From: Heligmosomoides polygyrus polygyrus
Taxonomy: Eukaryota > Nematoda > Chromadorea > Rhabditida > Heligmosomidae
NCBI GenBank assembly: GCA_947396885.1
Contig: OX377202.1
Location: 83,308,408 to 83,372,407, forward strand
Length of the DNA: 64,000 nt
Direction of reading: 5' to 3'
Both the position numbers and the translations under genes were made by a program. Shown here one piece after another: positions 11,581 to 22,692 of the stretch. Position 1 is the stretch's first letter, and each line of letters starts with the position of its first letter. The notes beneath the pieces were generated by a model. The model saw only the letters and a list, made by a program, of their open reading frames with translations. It was not told the origin of the DNA and ran no database searches.

Positions 11581-12240
11581 TTTGAACTGTCGATCGCCAT
11601 CAATCGATATTGGGCAAATAAGCATTTTTGTGCATGTCGTCCATTTTTTCGCTTTTTTTCCAACTTGCCCTCATCGACGTAGTTAAGATGTTCTTCCTGA
11701 GGAAACTATGACATAGGTGGCAGCTACAATTAATGATGAGAAGTTATTACCACGGCTATGTTATGATCATCTATATGTTGTATGTTTTTAAAAAATCAGT
11801 TATTGTACGCAATCGATCACTTCATTAATCCTTGATATGCATTGAAGGATGCTACCTTGCTAGCTGATCAAAAAGCGCACAAGGTCACATTATTACCTCA
11901 CTAATAAGCAGTATTCTATTTCACGGCAGTATAAATTGAAGATTTTTAGGTGAAAAAATAAAGCTTCTACGAAGGATATAAACGTCACCTATGTACAGAT
12001 CTACTGGGCAGAACCCTAAGTGAGCGGGCGGACTAGGCTGGCATGAACACTCAATAACAAAGACCCGGAATCCTTTACAAATTCTTCCGAAAACCTTCCA
12101 TCGGGTACACGCAGGACATTCACGCGTGGCAATCGTGGGAGAATCGAAAGATTCAAGGAAAATCGTGGCCTACAGTCTTACCTGATAGACGGAGAACCAT
12201 ACAAGGGCGCTGTAGATCCAGCAGGATGACGATCGAGAGG
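11581..12240. other. No recognised feature
   Basis: AT-rich, mostly stop-laden sequence with no visible gene or repeat. Confidence 0.5.
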
Positions 12241-12248
12241 CAAATATA

Positions 12249-12580
12249 TATTGAATAGTCGCGGTAGCGCGCGATCCGCAGGCAGTCACAGGTCAGAACA
12301 GGAGCTAAATAGCGCTTCGGGGCAGTTATAGGTCAGGTCAGGCGGGAGCGAGCGAGCGGGCCGGCAGGAAGATAAGTCATGGCGCGGCGCGGTTGCGTCG
12401 CGGCATGAGTCAGCAGCCGCCGATGCCGAATAGTGGGACCCTGTAAAGGAGCGCAGCGGCGATCCACCCAGGACCAGCGCTAAATACCGCGCCCGGCGCG
12501 ATGAACCCTGCAAGCCGTCGCACATACCGGCCGCCACTGTTGCGGCGGCCGCGGCGAAGTTTCCTTTGACTATTCAATCG
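12249..12580. repeat. GC-rich insert bounded by inverted 10-mers
   Basis: A roughly 330-bp GC-rich block in AT-rich surroundings. It starts with TTGAATAGTC and ends with the inverse GACTATTCAA. Inside are short palindromes such as GCGGCGGCCGCGGC. It could be a small non-autonomous DNA element; no target duplication was identified. Confidence 0.35.
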
Positions 12581-12589
12581 CATGCGGCG

Positions 12590-13115
12590 GAATGGCCATG
12601 AACTGAGCGCCGCGATGGCATCGTGGCAATGGAAGTATGCCACCGGCCTTAACCTGTTTTTCCATATAAGAAGAGAAAGAAATTCGCTATCATGTCACAT
12701 TTCGTTCTTTTCCCTGAAGTGCCTGGCTTGGCTCCAAAGTACAGCTTAATAGTTCATAAAAGTGGTAGTCTAAGGTGTAAATCATTCCTTCACCGAATGA
12801 AACGATGATAATTGTGATAATTTCAAAAAGCAGTTAAAATGTTAATCCAAAAAGAAATATAGCAATATTCTATTGAATGTCGGATGTTCCAGAAATGTTT
12901 TTGAGTTTAATTAAGCTGTTTTAGAGTTTTAATTAAGCATATATCTTTTTTAAAGCACTCACAATATAGATAATTACAATTGTGCATTGTTAGTCTTCCG
13001 CTTGCTTTGTTTGCTTTAGGATGACGTGTGCATGATAAAATGAAGATGATATGGTTTTTCTGAACGTGATGATGTTTCGGTGAAAAGCTTTACGCCCTTT
13101 TTACATTACAAGTGC
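12590..13115. other. AT-rich spacer
   Basis: No open frame or repeat of note. Confidence 0.5.
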
Positions 13116-13117
13116 TC

Positions 13118-13172
13118 CGACACGCCTAACGGCGTGTCTCACACTTGCGCGCTTCGCGCGGCCTTGCACTGA
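13118..13172. repeat. Double-hairpin repeat, copy 1
   Basis: Two adjacent hairpins: ACACGCCTAACGGCGTGT and GCGCGCTTCGCGCG, separated by CTCACACTT. The same arrangement recurs at 48486-48530 with changes mainly in the loops, so this is a dispersed element and not a chance palindrome. Confidence 0.75.
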
Positions 13173-13433
13173 CCTACGAAAAGCAATATCTGTAAAACAT
13201 AGAGTTCGCTAACATCGAGGTTATCATTATCGGCGTGAACCCGTTCACTATCCTCCTCATAGGAATTCTCACCGGACCTTCCAGTAACGTCATTGGTTTG
13301 TGCTGCTCAGTACTTCTTACCCTCAGGTTACTCCTCTGCAGCCGTTTCCATGAATTCAAACCCTTGTTGCGTGACCAGAGGACCCGTCTTATAATCCTAT
13401 ACTCTTCTTACACGACATAGGGACATTTCCACT

Positions 13434-14960
13434 GAATCCAGAAGCTCAGAAATGCGCATTTGCCGCTGTATCAATCAGGAAGAGGCTGTGCAGATAGTAT
13501 ATTTCTTGTTCTCTGTATTAATTCCCTTTACAGGTTCCTTCTTGCTGATTCCCGTCCAGGGGCAGGATTCATTAACGACTTACAGCAATTTAACAGAGAA
13601 AATTACAGCCGTAACCCCTGATAGCGCGTCTTATCAAGCGATGTGGTGAGCGATAAGCCGCGTTATTTAATTCTTCCGCAGTGAATTCTCTGTTAATTTT
13701 AAGTAAGTCGTTGATGAATCCGACCCCTGATTCCACCTCCAGGTCCCTCCTTCCTGGTCGCTCTCCGGGTCTTGACTCTCCGGGTCTTGACTTTCCCCCC
13801 ACCCCCCCCCCCCCCCCGACGTGGTCCCCTTCCTTCTCTATCTCATAAAGTTGCACTCCCACGCTTATGGCACGACGGCGGTGAGCGGACGCCCATAGCG
13901 CAACATCTGTCACATCTCCTAAACCCGCACGCTTTGTCTCCCTTACTGGTCCACTCGTAATGGATCCTCAAGCTGGTCCTCCTTACTGCTCCCACTTATT
14001 TGTAACTCCCTAATGGTCCCTCCTTATTGCCTCCATCCTTCTTGGTACCCCTCTTGGTCTGCTTCATTGTTGTATGTGTCCCTCCGTTTGACTATTGTGT
14101 CCCATCCTGATCCTTCCTTCATTGCTGGTCGCTCTCCTGGCCCCACCCTCGAAGCCCCCTTACTACTCTAACCCCTTTAGTGGTCCTCCCATGTTCATGG
14201 TACGAAGTCGGCGACACGGGCTTTAGATCGGGACGCTCAGAAATGCGCACAGTAGTATCGAACACTTATTCTGAATCCAGAAGTTAACAAACGCGAGCAG
14301 TTGCCGCCGTGTGAAGCAGGAGGAGGCTGCTCTTCCTCTACTGCAGAAGAGTCCCACTTCTAAAAGCAGCTGCTCGTCGCATGATGCCGGTGATACATCT
14401 TCTTAATCCAGATGCTTCTAGCAAGGCGTAGAGGAGCTGTCTTCCGAACCCAGACGCTCAGAAAAGCGTGCAGTTGCCGCTGTGTGAAGCAGGAGGAGGC
14501 TGCCCTTCCTCTGCAGCATCAGCATCCCATGTTGAATTCTGAATTCTACGCTCGCCGAACAACGCCGGATGCAAATTTTCATTATCTAGATGCTTCTAGC
14601 GGGATGCAGGGACGCAGAGAACCTGCCTTCTGAAACCAGGAGCTCAAAAGATCGGTCTTCCGAATACATAAGCTCAGAAGCGCGCGCATTTGCCGGTGTG
14701 TTGAGCTTGAAGAGGCTGCACAGATGGCAGATTCCTTGTTCCGTATGAATTTCCTTACGGCTCCCTTCTTGCTGGTTACCTGTCCTGGTCCCCCTTCCAG
14801 GTTCCTTCTTCCTGTTGATCCCTTCCCCCACCCCTTGTGGTCCTCCTTATTACTCTACCCCATCTAAGTAACCCTCACACGCTCATGGCATGACGACGGC
14901 GAGCGAACGCCAATTGCGCGACATCGGTGTCACATCTTCTAATCCGGTCTCCCTTACTGG
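13434..14960 (+). repeat. Dispersed GGTCC-rich repeat, several part copies
   Basis: At least four related blocks start with a CCAGAAGCTCAGAAATGCGC-type motif (13437, 14273, 14448, near 14670), followed by TTGCCGCYGTGTGAAGCAGG and GAGGCTGC. The spacers are rich in CTTACTGGTCC-like runs. Two copies of the block GGCGGTGAGCGGACGCCCAT, or its variant, precede ACATC..TGTCACATCT (13874 and 14896). The reverse strand of 60.66-61.62 kb carries the same set. A C-homopolymer lies at 13796-13817. No coding function is apparent; the family is not recognised. Confidence 0.7.
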
Positions 14961-14994
14961 TCCCTCGTAATGAACGCGATGTCTTCTGCCGCGC

Positions 14995-15175
14995 TCGCCG
15001 CGCGAGTAGCCGCGTCCGCGGCGACCATTCGTACATAAGGCCTATGGTATAGTCCCGCGGGAGTGCCCGCGGGACGTCTGCGGAGGGGAAGAGCACCGCG
15101 GACGTTCGTCGTCGTCCCGGGACGGTCTGCGGACGGGTTGCATTGGAGCGCGTTTTCGGCGCCCAACTTGTATCG
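14995..15175 (+). repeat. Dispersed GC-rich repeat, copy 1
   Basis: Shares AGGCCTATGGTATAGTCCC and the following GGGAGTGCCCGCGG with the minus strand of 20030-20285, in the same order. It contains the perfect palindrome CCCGCGGGAGTGCCCGCGGG. Probably a small non-autonomous element; its edges are not fixed. Confidence 0.55.
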
Positions 15176-15179
15176 TTGC

Positions 15180-16175
15180 CAAGTTCACGGATTCTGTCGC
15201 TTTCGTATTGGAGCGCGTTTGTTGGTTAAGGGAAGCAGGTGTTGGCTAGTTTTATAGAATGATGCAGAGAATAGCACTGCAAGAGCTCTTCCAAGCCTAA
15301 TTGACAAGCTTTTGGGGAGTCGCTTTGGTCAAGTATTCAAGGCGTCGTAGAACGTTTTCCTTTCCCCCGCCGAACTTTCCTTTCGGAGAAGCTGCAACTC
15401 CTAGCAAATGTTTTTCGGACTATGGATGTTCTGTAACTTGGTAAACGTTACATCGAAGTTATAACGGAGAGCAGACGTGTTCGAAGAGGGTCAAGTTCTT
15501 AGCGCAGAAAGCAATGCACTAGAGAGATGCACGCATGCAGATCCCCTTTTTGCCTCTACCTTAGTTCTTTACATAGCTTCTTCTGCTAGTTTCTCCAGAA
15601 GGAAGGCGTCTATGTCTGTAACTCACTTTAGGCTTCTCTAGGATTGAACTCTCTGATTCTCTCCATAAGACATATGTCCACAGATGCGCCCTAGCTGAGA
15701 GATCCCGACCTAGTCTTTTCCGATTAATTCCTTTTTTGGCGAGAAAATCACCAATCTCTTCAATCCAATGGAATGAAAAGGTCGTTTGCTCGCACTTCGT
15801 ACGTTCCAATACAGTGAAAAGTTTAAACAATTTGGAACGCTCCGTGGCGAATAGCAAGATCATAAACTACTTTAGGATCAACTAGTAGATAGAATATGCA
15901 CAGGTTACACATTTGAGGCTCTTTAAATGAATAGATTTCATTCATTAGCGACCTTCGTGAGTCAAGGGCAACAAGATTGCAGTGAACTGGGAAGTAAGCT
16001 GTTCCGCTTTAATGCGATTCCAATGCCGTTGCGGTTATCTTACACGGCGAAGCTAAAGCACTATGCGACCACGTTCTTTAAAGTTGCGTTCAAAGAGTTA
16101 GTCCGAAATTTTATTATCTCTTCACCTGTTTTCAAGTAGTTGAATAATAGTGAGATATCCTTCTAGCAACAATCT
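15180..16175. other. No recognised feature
   Basis: Short open frames only, such as a 100-codon minus-strand frame at 15561-15863 with no recognisable motif. Confidence 0.5.
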
Positions 16176-16179
16176 GACA

Positions 16180-16369
16180 TCAAGTGCAAATAACATAACA
16201 GATCGAGACATGTGAGTATAAGATGTCGGCCGTCCGCTCTCGTGACGTGCTCTCGGAGATCATTAAGGAGCAGTGAATGTCCATGAATTCCCGCATCCAG
16301 GCGGCAAGAATTGAGGTTTCCTCCACAGTGACGGCGTTATAAATGGACGCTCGAATGCCACCCACAGAT
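16180..16369 (-). CDS. Phosphoserine aminotransferase, C-terminal exon
   Basis: After an acceptor AATTTCAG the minus strand reads SVGGIRASIYNAVTVEE, then LAAWMREFMDIH. This is the family's diagnostic C-terminal block (GHRSVGGIRAS.YNA.T.E). The enzyme makes phosphoserine from 3-phosphohydroxypyruvate with glutamate, using PLP. The exon begins in phase for a CGA (Arg) codon split by the intron. The frame runs 28 codons past the usual end. At 16498-16549 a stretch reading IRDMGGVDGVYERNK before a GT donor resembles the preceding exon, but a TGA sits directly upstream. No PLP-lysine region is in the window, so this is a fragment or pseudogene. Confidence 0.65.
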
Positions 16370-16779
16370 CTGAAATTTCTGTGACTTCACTCCAAGCGAT
16401 GAGAGGAAGAGCGGTTTCATCAGTGTCCTTTCAGCGACATTATTCCCCCCCCCCCTTCAGTGGCATCTTTCAGGAAGCACAACTCAAAAGAACTGACCTT
16501 GTTCCTCTCGTAAACGCCGTCCACTCCCCCCATGTCGCGAATTCACTAAGGTTGTGATGTACACACTGAAACAGTTCCGATGAGAGCTACCATGGAAAAA
16601 TAAATAGCGCTTTTGATAGAAGATGAAACCACACCTGAACAACTAGCCATATGAATGAAGTATGCACTTGAGTCTGTGCCTGGAGACCAATCAACCAAGT
16701 CTCTCTAAAATGATTCCCCTTCAGTTTCACACTAACACAAACAGTAGGGTATGACGAGACCCTTAGAACAATAAAAAAG

Positions 16780-18041
16780 TCAGACTTCGTTGTCACTTGT
16801 CATAGCTGTCTCCTTTTTCTTCTCCTTGCCGGATGGAGCAATATCTCGAGCCTCATTACCAGATTCTTCTCTCTGAAACCAAAGATTAGGACTGAGAAGC
16901 GAATTCAAAGTCATCACCTGACCTCCTCCTCCTCCTCCTCTGGAGTAACCAGCTGAATCAGGAGGATTTGAAAAACTGTGACTCTACATTTGAAAACGCT
17001 TCGTTGGAAGGAAAAATGGAGTTTAAACTGCAAGGTATGCATCTAAACTTTGGCTCAGCAATCAGCAAGGTGGACGTCCGAAATTCAATAAATATTGAGG
17101 AAGAGAACCATGTGGGAGAGTTTTCCTCCGCTAGTTTTTCTTTTAATTCCTTATTCCTTATCCTTCTTTTGTCTTACCTATCTATTTCAATTCCTCATAA
17201 ATATGTATAGTGCTGAGCACGACAAAGATCAAAGGGTCACAATCGACTTGATAAAATTAGTATTCTTTAATTAAATAGAAACCCACCTCCTGTACACTCG
17301 TATTGAAGTTTCTCGAATGTCGTGACTAGTAACGAACTTTATGCCAGGGGCCAAATACGCAAATGCTGCGTCACGGGCAATGCTCGTAAGGCTCTGGAAA
17401 AAAGACGATCCTATTTGAAGGTTTGTACTATTTCGAAAATGGTTAAAAATCCACTGATAACGAACCTATCAAATCCTCACGTTCTGTTGTTTTGGAGCGA
17501 ATAAATCTTCTAGAACTGTTTTGTACGGGTAAAAAATAGAATAAGATGGCACCGCTACGGACTAGCACTTGAGAAAATTTGGCTCTCTCACTGCAGATGC
17601 GTGACATCCTTTGATCCTGTTATGAAACTCTTCCCTCGGGTAGCCTGGCATGAAGAAAGGGATAAGAAACATTGCAGAATGAAAATAAATGTTGAATTTT
17701 TATGCAGAAGCGATTTTTGCATCAATTTAACCTGAAAGAAGTACGAAAATAGTTCATGTCTCAAAAAAGAACTGTCCTTAGCTGGCAAAAGAGTCGTTAG
17801 AGCCAGTAATCAGTTCGCAAGGAAGAAGCTCCAGAAAAAGCAGGGAAAAAACTGAAGCCAGAGAATAGTTTAAAATAGTTTAAATAACAGCACCTTGCTG
17901 ACGTTTCTGCTCCTCAAACTGCCGCAACCGTTCCTTCTCTAATTCTATGTATCTTGTCCTCTCAGCGTCTCCAACGTGGGGTTGCGTTTGGAACCCACCA
18001 GTCATTGAGAAGTTAGCGACTTGAGATTGAGCTGATGGGTA
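16780..18041 (-). CDS. 3' exons of an unrecognised host gene
   Basis: Two exons join in phase. Exon 17894-18041 follows the acceptor TTGCTTGTAG and reads [20 protein letters not shown], then a charged helix [20 protein letters not shown], ending CAAG|GTGCTG. Exon 16780-16952 follows CTGATTCAG, starts G|CT (Ala), and reads [25 protein letters not shown], then a Lys/Glu-rich end and [14 protein letters not shown]. The intron (16953-17893) holds no repeat I recognise. It could be the 3' end of the ANTH gene to the right, but ANTH-coding exons are missing between them, so I leave it unnamed. Confidence 0.6.
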
Positions 18042-18854
18042 CTACAAGCAACGATATTAGAGCGACAAGAACGTTAACAATCGGCTTACTCTGAAATTGA
18101 CGTATACCAAAAGAGCCACATCGTATACATCTTATACACTATAAATAATGCGTCCCAAGTCAATCGAGTCAGTGCTAGCGCAAGGAAAATAAATATGACG
18201 AGAAATTAAAAAAAACAGAAATGATCAGGTTCACTGGCAATCACTCAGGTTCAGCAAAACGGAGTAGACCGGCAGAGTATTATACCACAAACTGCAGCCT
18301 GCCTGGTAAAGGCTGTTACCCGTAGCAGTTGGTCATGGTACCAACAGACATTTAGTTGTCATACATAGGTCATGGCTTAGCGCAATCCGTTATGGAAAAT
18401 ATGTAGAATCCCTGACCTAAACCATGCCATCACATTAGCGCGGGGCAATAGACTCCACATTCATAGATCTGCTTTCAGCCGATTGCGCCTATGAACCGAT
18501 GATCTACGTCAGTCGCAATCTGAAGGGGGAAGTGTTCTGCTCCCTTACAGTTAGATAATGCTAGAGTCCTGCGTTCGAGGAAATTTTCTATAGCATTTTA
18601 CGAATGCTATACAAGCAGAGATGACGTGCAGAGGACACCAATCGTGACTAGGACGGGGGTTTGTGCCGAAAACATACCTTGTCAAATCTAAAGACTGTCA
18701 AGACCAAAATTCACCAATATTAACGCCTGTGATGCGCCAATATAAACAGACAATAAATGTACTAATGAGATAGGGCAATAAAAAAAGAAGGCTTGAAAAA
18801 GAAAAAGACGGAATGGAAAGCGATGAGTAGGCAGAATGATCAGTCTTAACTCAC
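18042..18854 (-). other. Intron-like gap without the expected ANTH exons
   Basis: If the flanking exons are one gene, this should encode some 230 residues of ANTH domain. No frame on the minus strand resembles it. No repeat recognised. Confidence 0.5.
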
Positions 18855-19124
18855 AGTCAAGGTGTTTCTTCTTGGGCACCATGAGTTCCTCCGTTGTGGC
18901 TTTACATATGGTCTTCCCCAACTGGCTGCCAGCAAGCGAGTGTTTCGCAGCTGTTAACCTAGAAACAAATCATTCAACAGGTAAGGAATCCGCGCTAGTA
19001 TGACCAAAACTCAACAAAAAGCACGGCGAAAACGGGTGAAAAACCGGACTCACCTATCAGAAATCGTCTGGCCACCGGTGGTGAATGGCATAGGCTGATG
19101 AAGCGCTTTCTCGATAGTCTGCAT
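18855..19124 (-). CDS. unc-11: AP180/UNC-11-type ANTH protein, first two coding exons
   Basis: Exon 1 (19054-19124) starts [18 protein letters not shown] and ends QTISDR at AG|GTGAGT. Exon 2 (18855-18958) follows TTTCTAG and reads [20 protein letters not shown], then [14 protein letters not shown], ending T|GTGAGT. The phases fit (AG|G gives Arg; the next codon would be Tyr). This is the start of the ANTH domain of AP180/CALM, whose KATT and PKKKHL residues form the PI(4,5)P2-binding patch. The protein recruits clathrin and retrieves synaptobrevin at synaptic membranes. The rest of the domain is not seen downstream. The gene assignment is strong; completeness is not. Confidence 0.87.
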
Positions 19125-19288
19125 GGCTGGAGTCCTGATGGGAGCGACGGTCGACCGCTGAAGGGAACTGAAACAGTGGCAACGGTTGCTTGTGGACTGC
19201 ATTAGATGGTAAAACGTTACACAATCAGTCACAGAATACGGAAACACAACCACTTTAAACACCATTTCTGCCAATTCCTTTTCAAATA

Positions 19289-19430
19289 TTAGGTTGGTGC
19301 ATAAGTTCTCGGACATTTGATCCCTCCTGAAGATGTTATATCCCATCTTTGCTTTGAAGTGGGTACTTTTAGATTTAATGAGAAATGAAAAGATTAATAA
19401 GGATATCAATGTAGACATGGAAATCAATAT
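19289..19430 (+). mobile_element. Mariner end fragment
   Basis: TTAGGTTGGTGCATAAGTTC, then TCGGACATTTGA.CCCTCCTG, preceded by TA. This is the same terminal repeat and subterminal sequence as the 5' end of the mariner at 41.2-42.4 kb. The homology fades after about 45 bp, and the other terminus is not found nearby. Confidence 0.75.
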
Positions 19431-19432
19431 AA

Positions 19433-19655
19433 ATAATATGGGCGCAATGTGGCTCGGGGGGGGTCACCCCCCTACACAACGGTTTGTGCTTTTTGAAACC
19501 GGAATTTTTTTGCAGCACTGGTGTGTTCTACCCCTACAGTGAACTGAGGTAGGCCATTTCCGATGTAATTTCACACACACGTATCCTTTACTAAGGCGGA
19601 CAACAACTGAGTAGGGGGGTGACCCCCCCTGAGCCACATTGCGCCATAATATGAA
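19433..19655. mobile_element. Palindromic MITE
   Basis: About 220 bp with inverted arms of about 35 bp. The left arm (19441-19474) has GCGCAATGTGGCTCGG then GGTCACCCCCCTAC. The right arm (19614-19646) is its inverse with one G/A change. Each arm also contains a smaller palindrome, GGGGGTCACCCCC. No coding capacity. A clear target duplication was not identified. Confidence 0.8.
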
Positions 19656-20029
19656 TAATTGTTCGCAAACTCATTGTAAACAATCGACTTCAAAATGTAT
19701 GAAGAACTCACTTTATTTTTCCGTTGTTGGAGAGCACTACAGCGTATGCCGTCTCCGACGAACGTCGTCTACTAGAACTCCGCAATAAGTAGCCGCTTCC
19801 TGCAATAAAAACTATCAAAACGCTCCTAGACCGCAGAAATACGCGATTTCAGAATCTCTCGAGCGACAAATAATGCAAGAGAATGAGAAAATTGAAAAGA
19901 TTACGTAGAATGGCAGCAGCACATGCCTAAAATCTGTCAAGATAAGAAAACACGGTGAAAAAACGCAGGAAAAACTTAAAACAGTGAAAATTTTCGGAGC
20001 CAAAAAAACTAGAGCACAATCAGCTGTTG

Positions 20030-20285
20030 GAGAGCAGCCGACCGACAACCTCCCGCGGTGCGTTGCACAGCGGCAGGTTGTCGGTCGGCGGGGTCGGTCG
20101 GCGGACGGGAAGTATACCAGCCCGTCCACCGACCGCCGCCGACAGTCCGCGGAAAATGGGTGTTGCGGACTGCGGCTGTTGGGCGCGCGCTGGGTCCCGG
20201 CTTGAATAATCCCGTTCCGCGGACACTTCCGAGGGACTATGCCATACCATAGGCCTAATGTCCCGCAGCCGTGTTTCAACGGACC
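20030..20285 (-). repeat. Dispersed GC-rich repeat, copy 2
   Basis: On the minus strand it has AGGCCTATGGTATGGCATAG, TCCC.CGG and AGTGTCCGCGGAAC, matching the 15.0-kb block in order. Internal direct and inverted GGTCGGT/ACCGACC runs follow. The inverted pair CCGACAACCT..CGC and GCGG.AGGTTGTCGG brackets its far end. Confidence 0.55.
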
Positions 20286-20289
20286 TCTT

Positions 20290-20744
20290 GCAGACCCTTG
20301 GCCGTCTATAGGACAAGATTAATCGGATAAATGTGTTGCATCCATTGTGAGCGCAGATATCGATTACCAAGCAGCTCAATAGCATAGAGAAACATGGAGA
20401 ATATTCACACCGATGAGCCTTTCAATGAAAAAAAAACATTGATGATGTTCTGGAAAACAGTGCTGCGTTACGTGGAAGAGTTGGGAGAGGAAGTATTGGA
20501 ATTAGGATCCTTCGTAATTCCAAGATACCCCCTAGACCTTTGGGAATAAGTCAAGAGATTCGCAGCGTATTAGGGTATGTTCCCCGTAGGGAAGAGGGAG
20601 CTTACAGTGACGAGGACCACCTGAAGCACTGACAACAACTAGGCGCACAACCGAGATTCAGATTATGGGTGAAGAGACAAGATAGTCACGTTTTCACCTG
20701 AGAATTAGGACGGATGATGACTACGAGTAAGGATAAATGGGATA
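20290..20744. other. No recognised feature
   Basis: No long frame or repeat. Confidence 0.5.
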
Positions 20745-22005
20745 AATGTTATTGAAACCTTTGAGAGATGCGCCATACACTCCACTTCTACGGGGTATCA
20801 TCATTTATCCTCCTTCATCGGCAATAGAACTTTTCAAGTCCGTATACGGAATTCCCTCTCTGCTATGCATACGGTCACGAGTGGGGTCCCTCAAGGGGAT
20901 GTACTTTCACCATTGTTGTTTAACATTTTCACCTCTGACCTACCGAAGCTGTTTCTTGATCTTCAGGTTGATTGTTGCATGTACGCTGATGATATTAAAA
21001 TTTTTAAAACTGTCCAAGTCAATAACTTAAACTCTCTGAACTCTCCGGATTCTGGTATACAGAAGGCTATCGATATAGTCGCTAAATGGCCATCTAGTAA
21101 TGGGTTGCCCTTATCTTGCCAAAAAAACGTGTGTTATGAGCATAGGTAAGTCACAGAGGACTCCGAAATACACTGTTTCCGGAGTTCCTCTTAAGGTTGT
21201 AGACAAAGTTAAGGACTTGGGCATATCTTATAATAGCAAATTAGGCTTCGATGAGCACTTCAACTCAATAGTCAATAAGGGCAATCGCAGAGTGTACAAC
21301 ATCTTCAAGGTGCTTCACACTACAGATGTGGGCACCTTGCTCAAAGTCTATAAGTTATACATTCGTCCCATACTTGAGACGAACTCTACTGTCTTCTGCC
21401 CGCATAGGAAGAAAGATATTCTCGCAATTGAAAGAGTTCAAAACACGTTTACACGCAAATTATTCCTACGCTCATTCAGGCTGTCATATGCTGATATTCC
21501 TAGCTCATGCGATAGAAACAAGAGATTATGCCTCCCTTCTTTGGAATGGAGAAGAAAGAGATTTGATTTGCTTATGGCCTTTAAGATGCTAAAAGGTACT
21601 ACAAATCTCAGGATTTCGGATTTCTTCATACTGGTTCCTTCATCCACAAGGGGCGCCAATATCAAAGTCAGTACAGGTGCTGCCAGTAACTCGGTCAGAG
21701 CAAAGGTTTTCAGCTTTAGAACACGGACTAGTTTTAATAGAGTTCTCAGGTCTTCCAGTTGGTCACTGAGTTATGCTTCTTTTAAAAAGCGTGTTGCCAA
21801 GTTCGTTGATTGATTTGTACCCTTGCATAATTATGTGGTTTTACCGTTTTGGTTCAAATTACCGCTTCTCATTTTGTAGTATTGAATTCACTTAATTCCT
21901 AGCATTGTGTTTTAGTTCTTGTTCTTGTTGTCTTGTTTGGTTCTCCTTGAGTTTGTTTTCTCGTGCCATTTCGGCACCCACAATAAATAAATAAAAAAGT
22001 ATCGA
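20745..22005 (+). mobile_element. CR1/Jockey-like LINE, 5'-truncated
   Basis: The RT core reads SFIGNRTFQVRIRN, HTVTSGVPQGDVLSPLLFNI and CMYADDIKIFKTV, so the catalytic YADD is intact. A frame slip near 21120 leads to the C-terminal domain (21140-21813) with VVDKVKDLGISYNSKLGFDE and RVYNIFKVLHT. The 3' UTR ends in CATTTCGGCAC then AATAAATAAATAAA. About 1.26 kb survives; endonuclease and N-terminal RT are gone. A sister copy is at 59.5-60.5 kb. Confidence 0.88.
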
Positions 22006-22034
22006 GGGGGCGATTGGAATGCGTATTTTCCCGC

Positions 22035-22125
22035 GATGGCCACCTCATGTATGAGTCAGTGTTTTATCCTTCCCAGACAAGCCTGGTGCCAATTCACCGA
22101 CTAGGATGGAAGGACGCTTCGTTAT
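22035..22125 (-). mobile_element. tRNA-derived SINE, partial
   Basis: The minus strand has TCGGTGAATTGGCACCAGGC, TTGTCTGGGAAGGATAAAAC and ACTGACTCAT, the middle of the SINE family seen complete at 52.14 kb. Confidence 0.7.
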
Positions 22126-22692
22126 CCAAGGCGGATTCTATGCAAGCCGAGCTGCACGGGACTGCCGATTCTTCCTCTGCTACATATGCCGAAGTAGACA
22201 AAGTTGGAAAAAATTGATTCTCAACATGAGGAAGTCAAGAACTGATGCAATCCTTATGATCAGCACCCCAGATAACCAGCATACACAAAGTCTGGGCGAT
22301 ATTGGTGGACTTGACTTCACCGGCCTTATCTTCACTTGCAGACACCTAGCTGCAAATTACCCTTCTCAACCATTGCTAACGGCCTTCTAGAAGGGAGTAA
22401 TGGAGCACTGATGCTACCAAGTGTTCTATGCCCGTAGGTCTTGAAACGTTTCGGAATACCGAACGCACAAGTTGGTGATCATCGAGACGTGTCTGTTAGT
22501 CGACCTTGTTAAGGTACATTGTTTTATCATTGACTACAGAGGAAAAAAATGGAGTGCACGGAGCGCCTGCTTCACCTATTTTCTCATCGGTTGTTGTCTG
22601 GGATCCGTTTTAAACTTCCTTTGCGTTAGGAAGTTAGGAGGTCCCCAGCACCCTTCTTCAGAAAACACACATTTACTACCCTACTTCCACGA

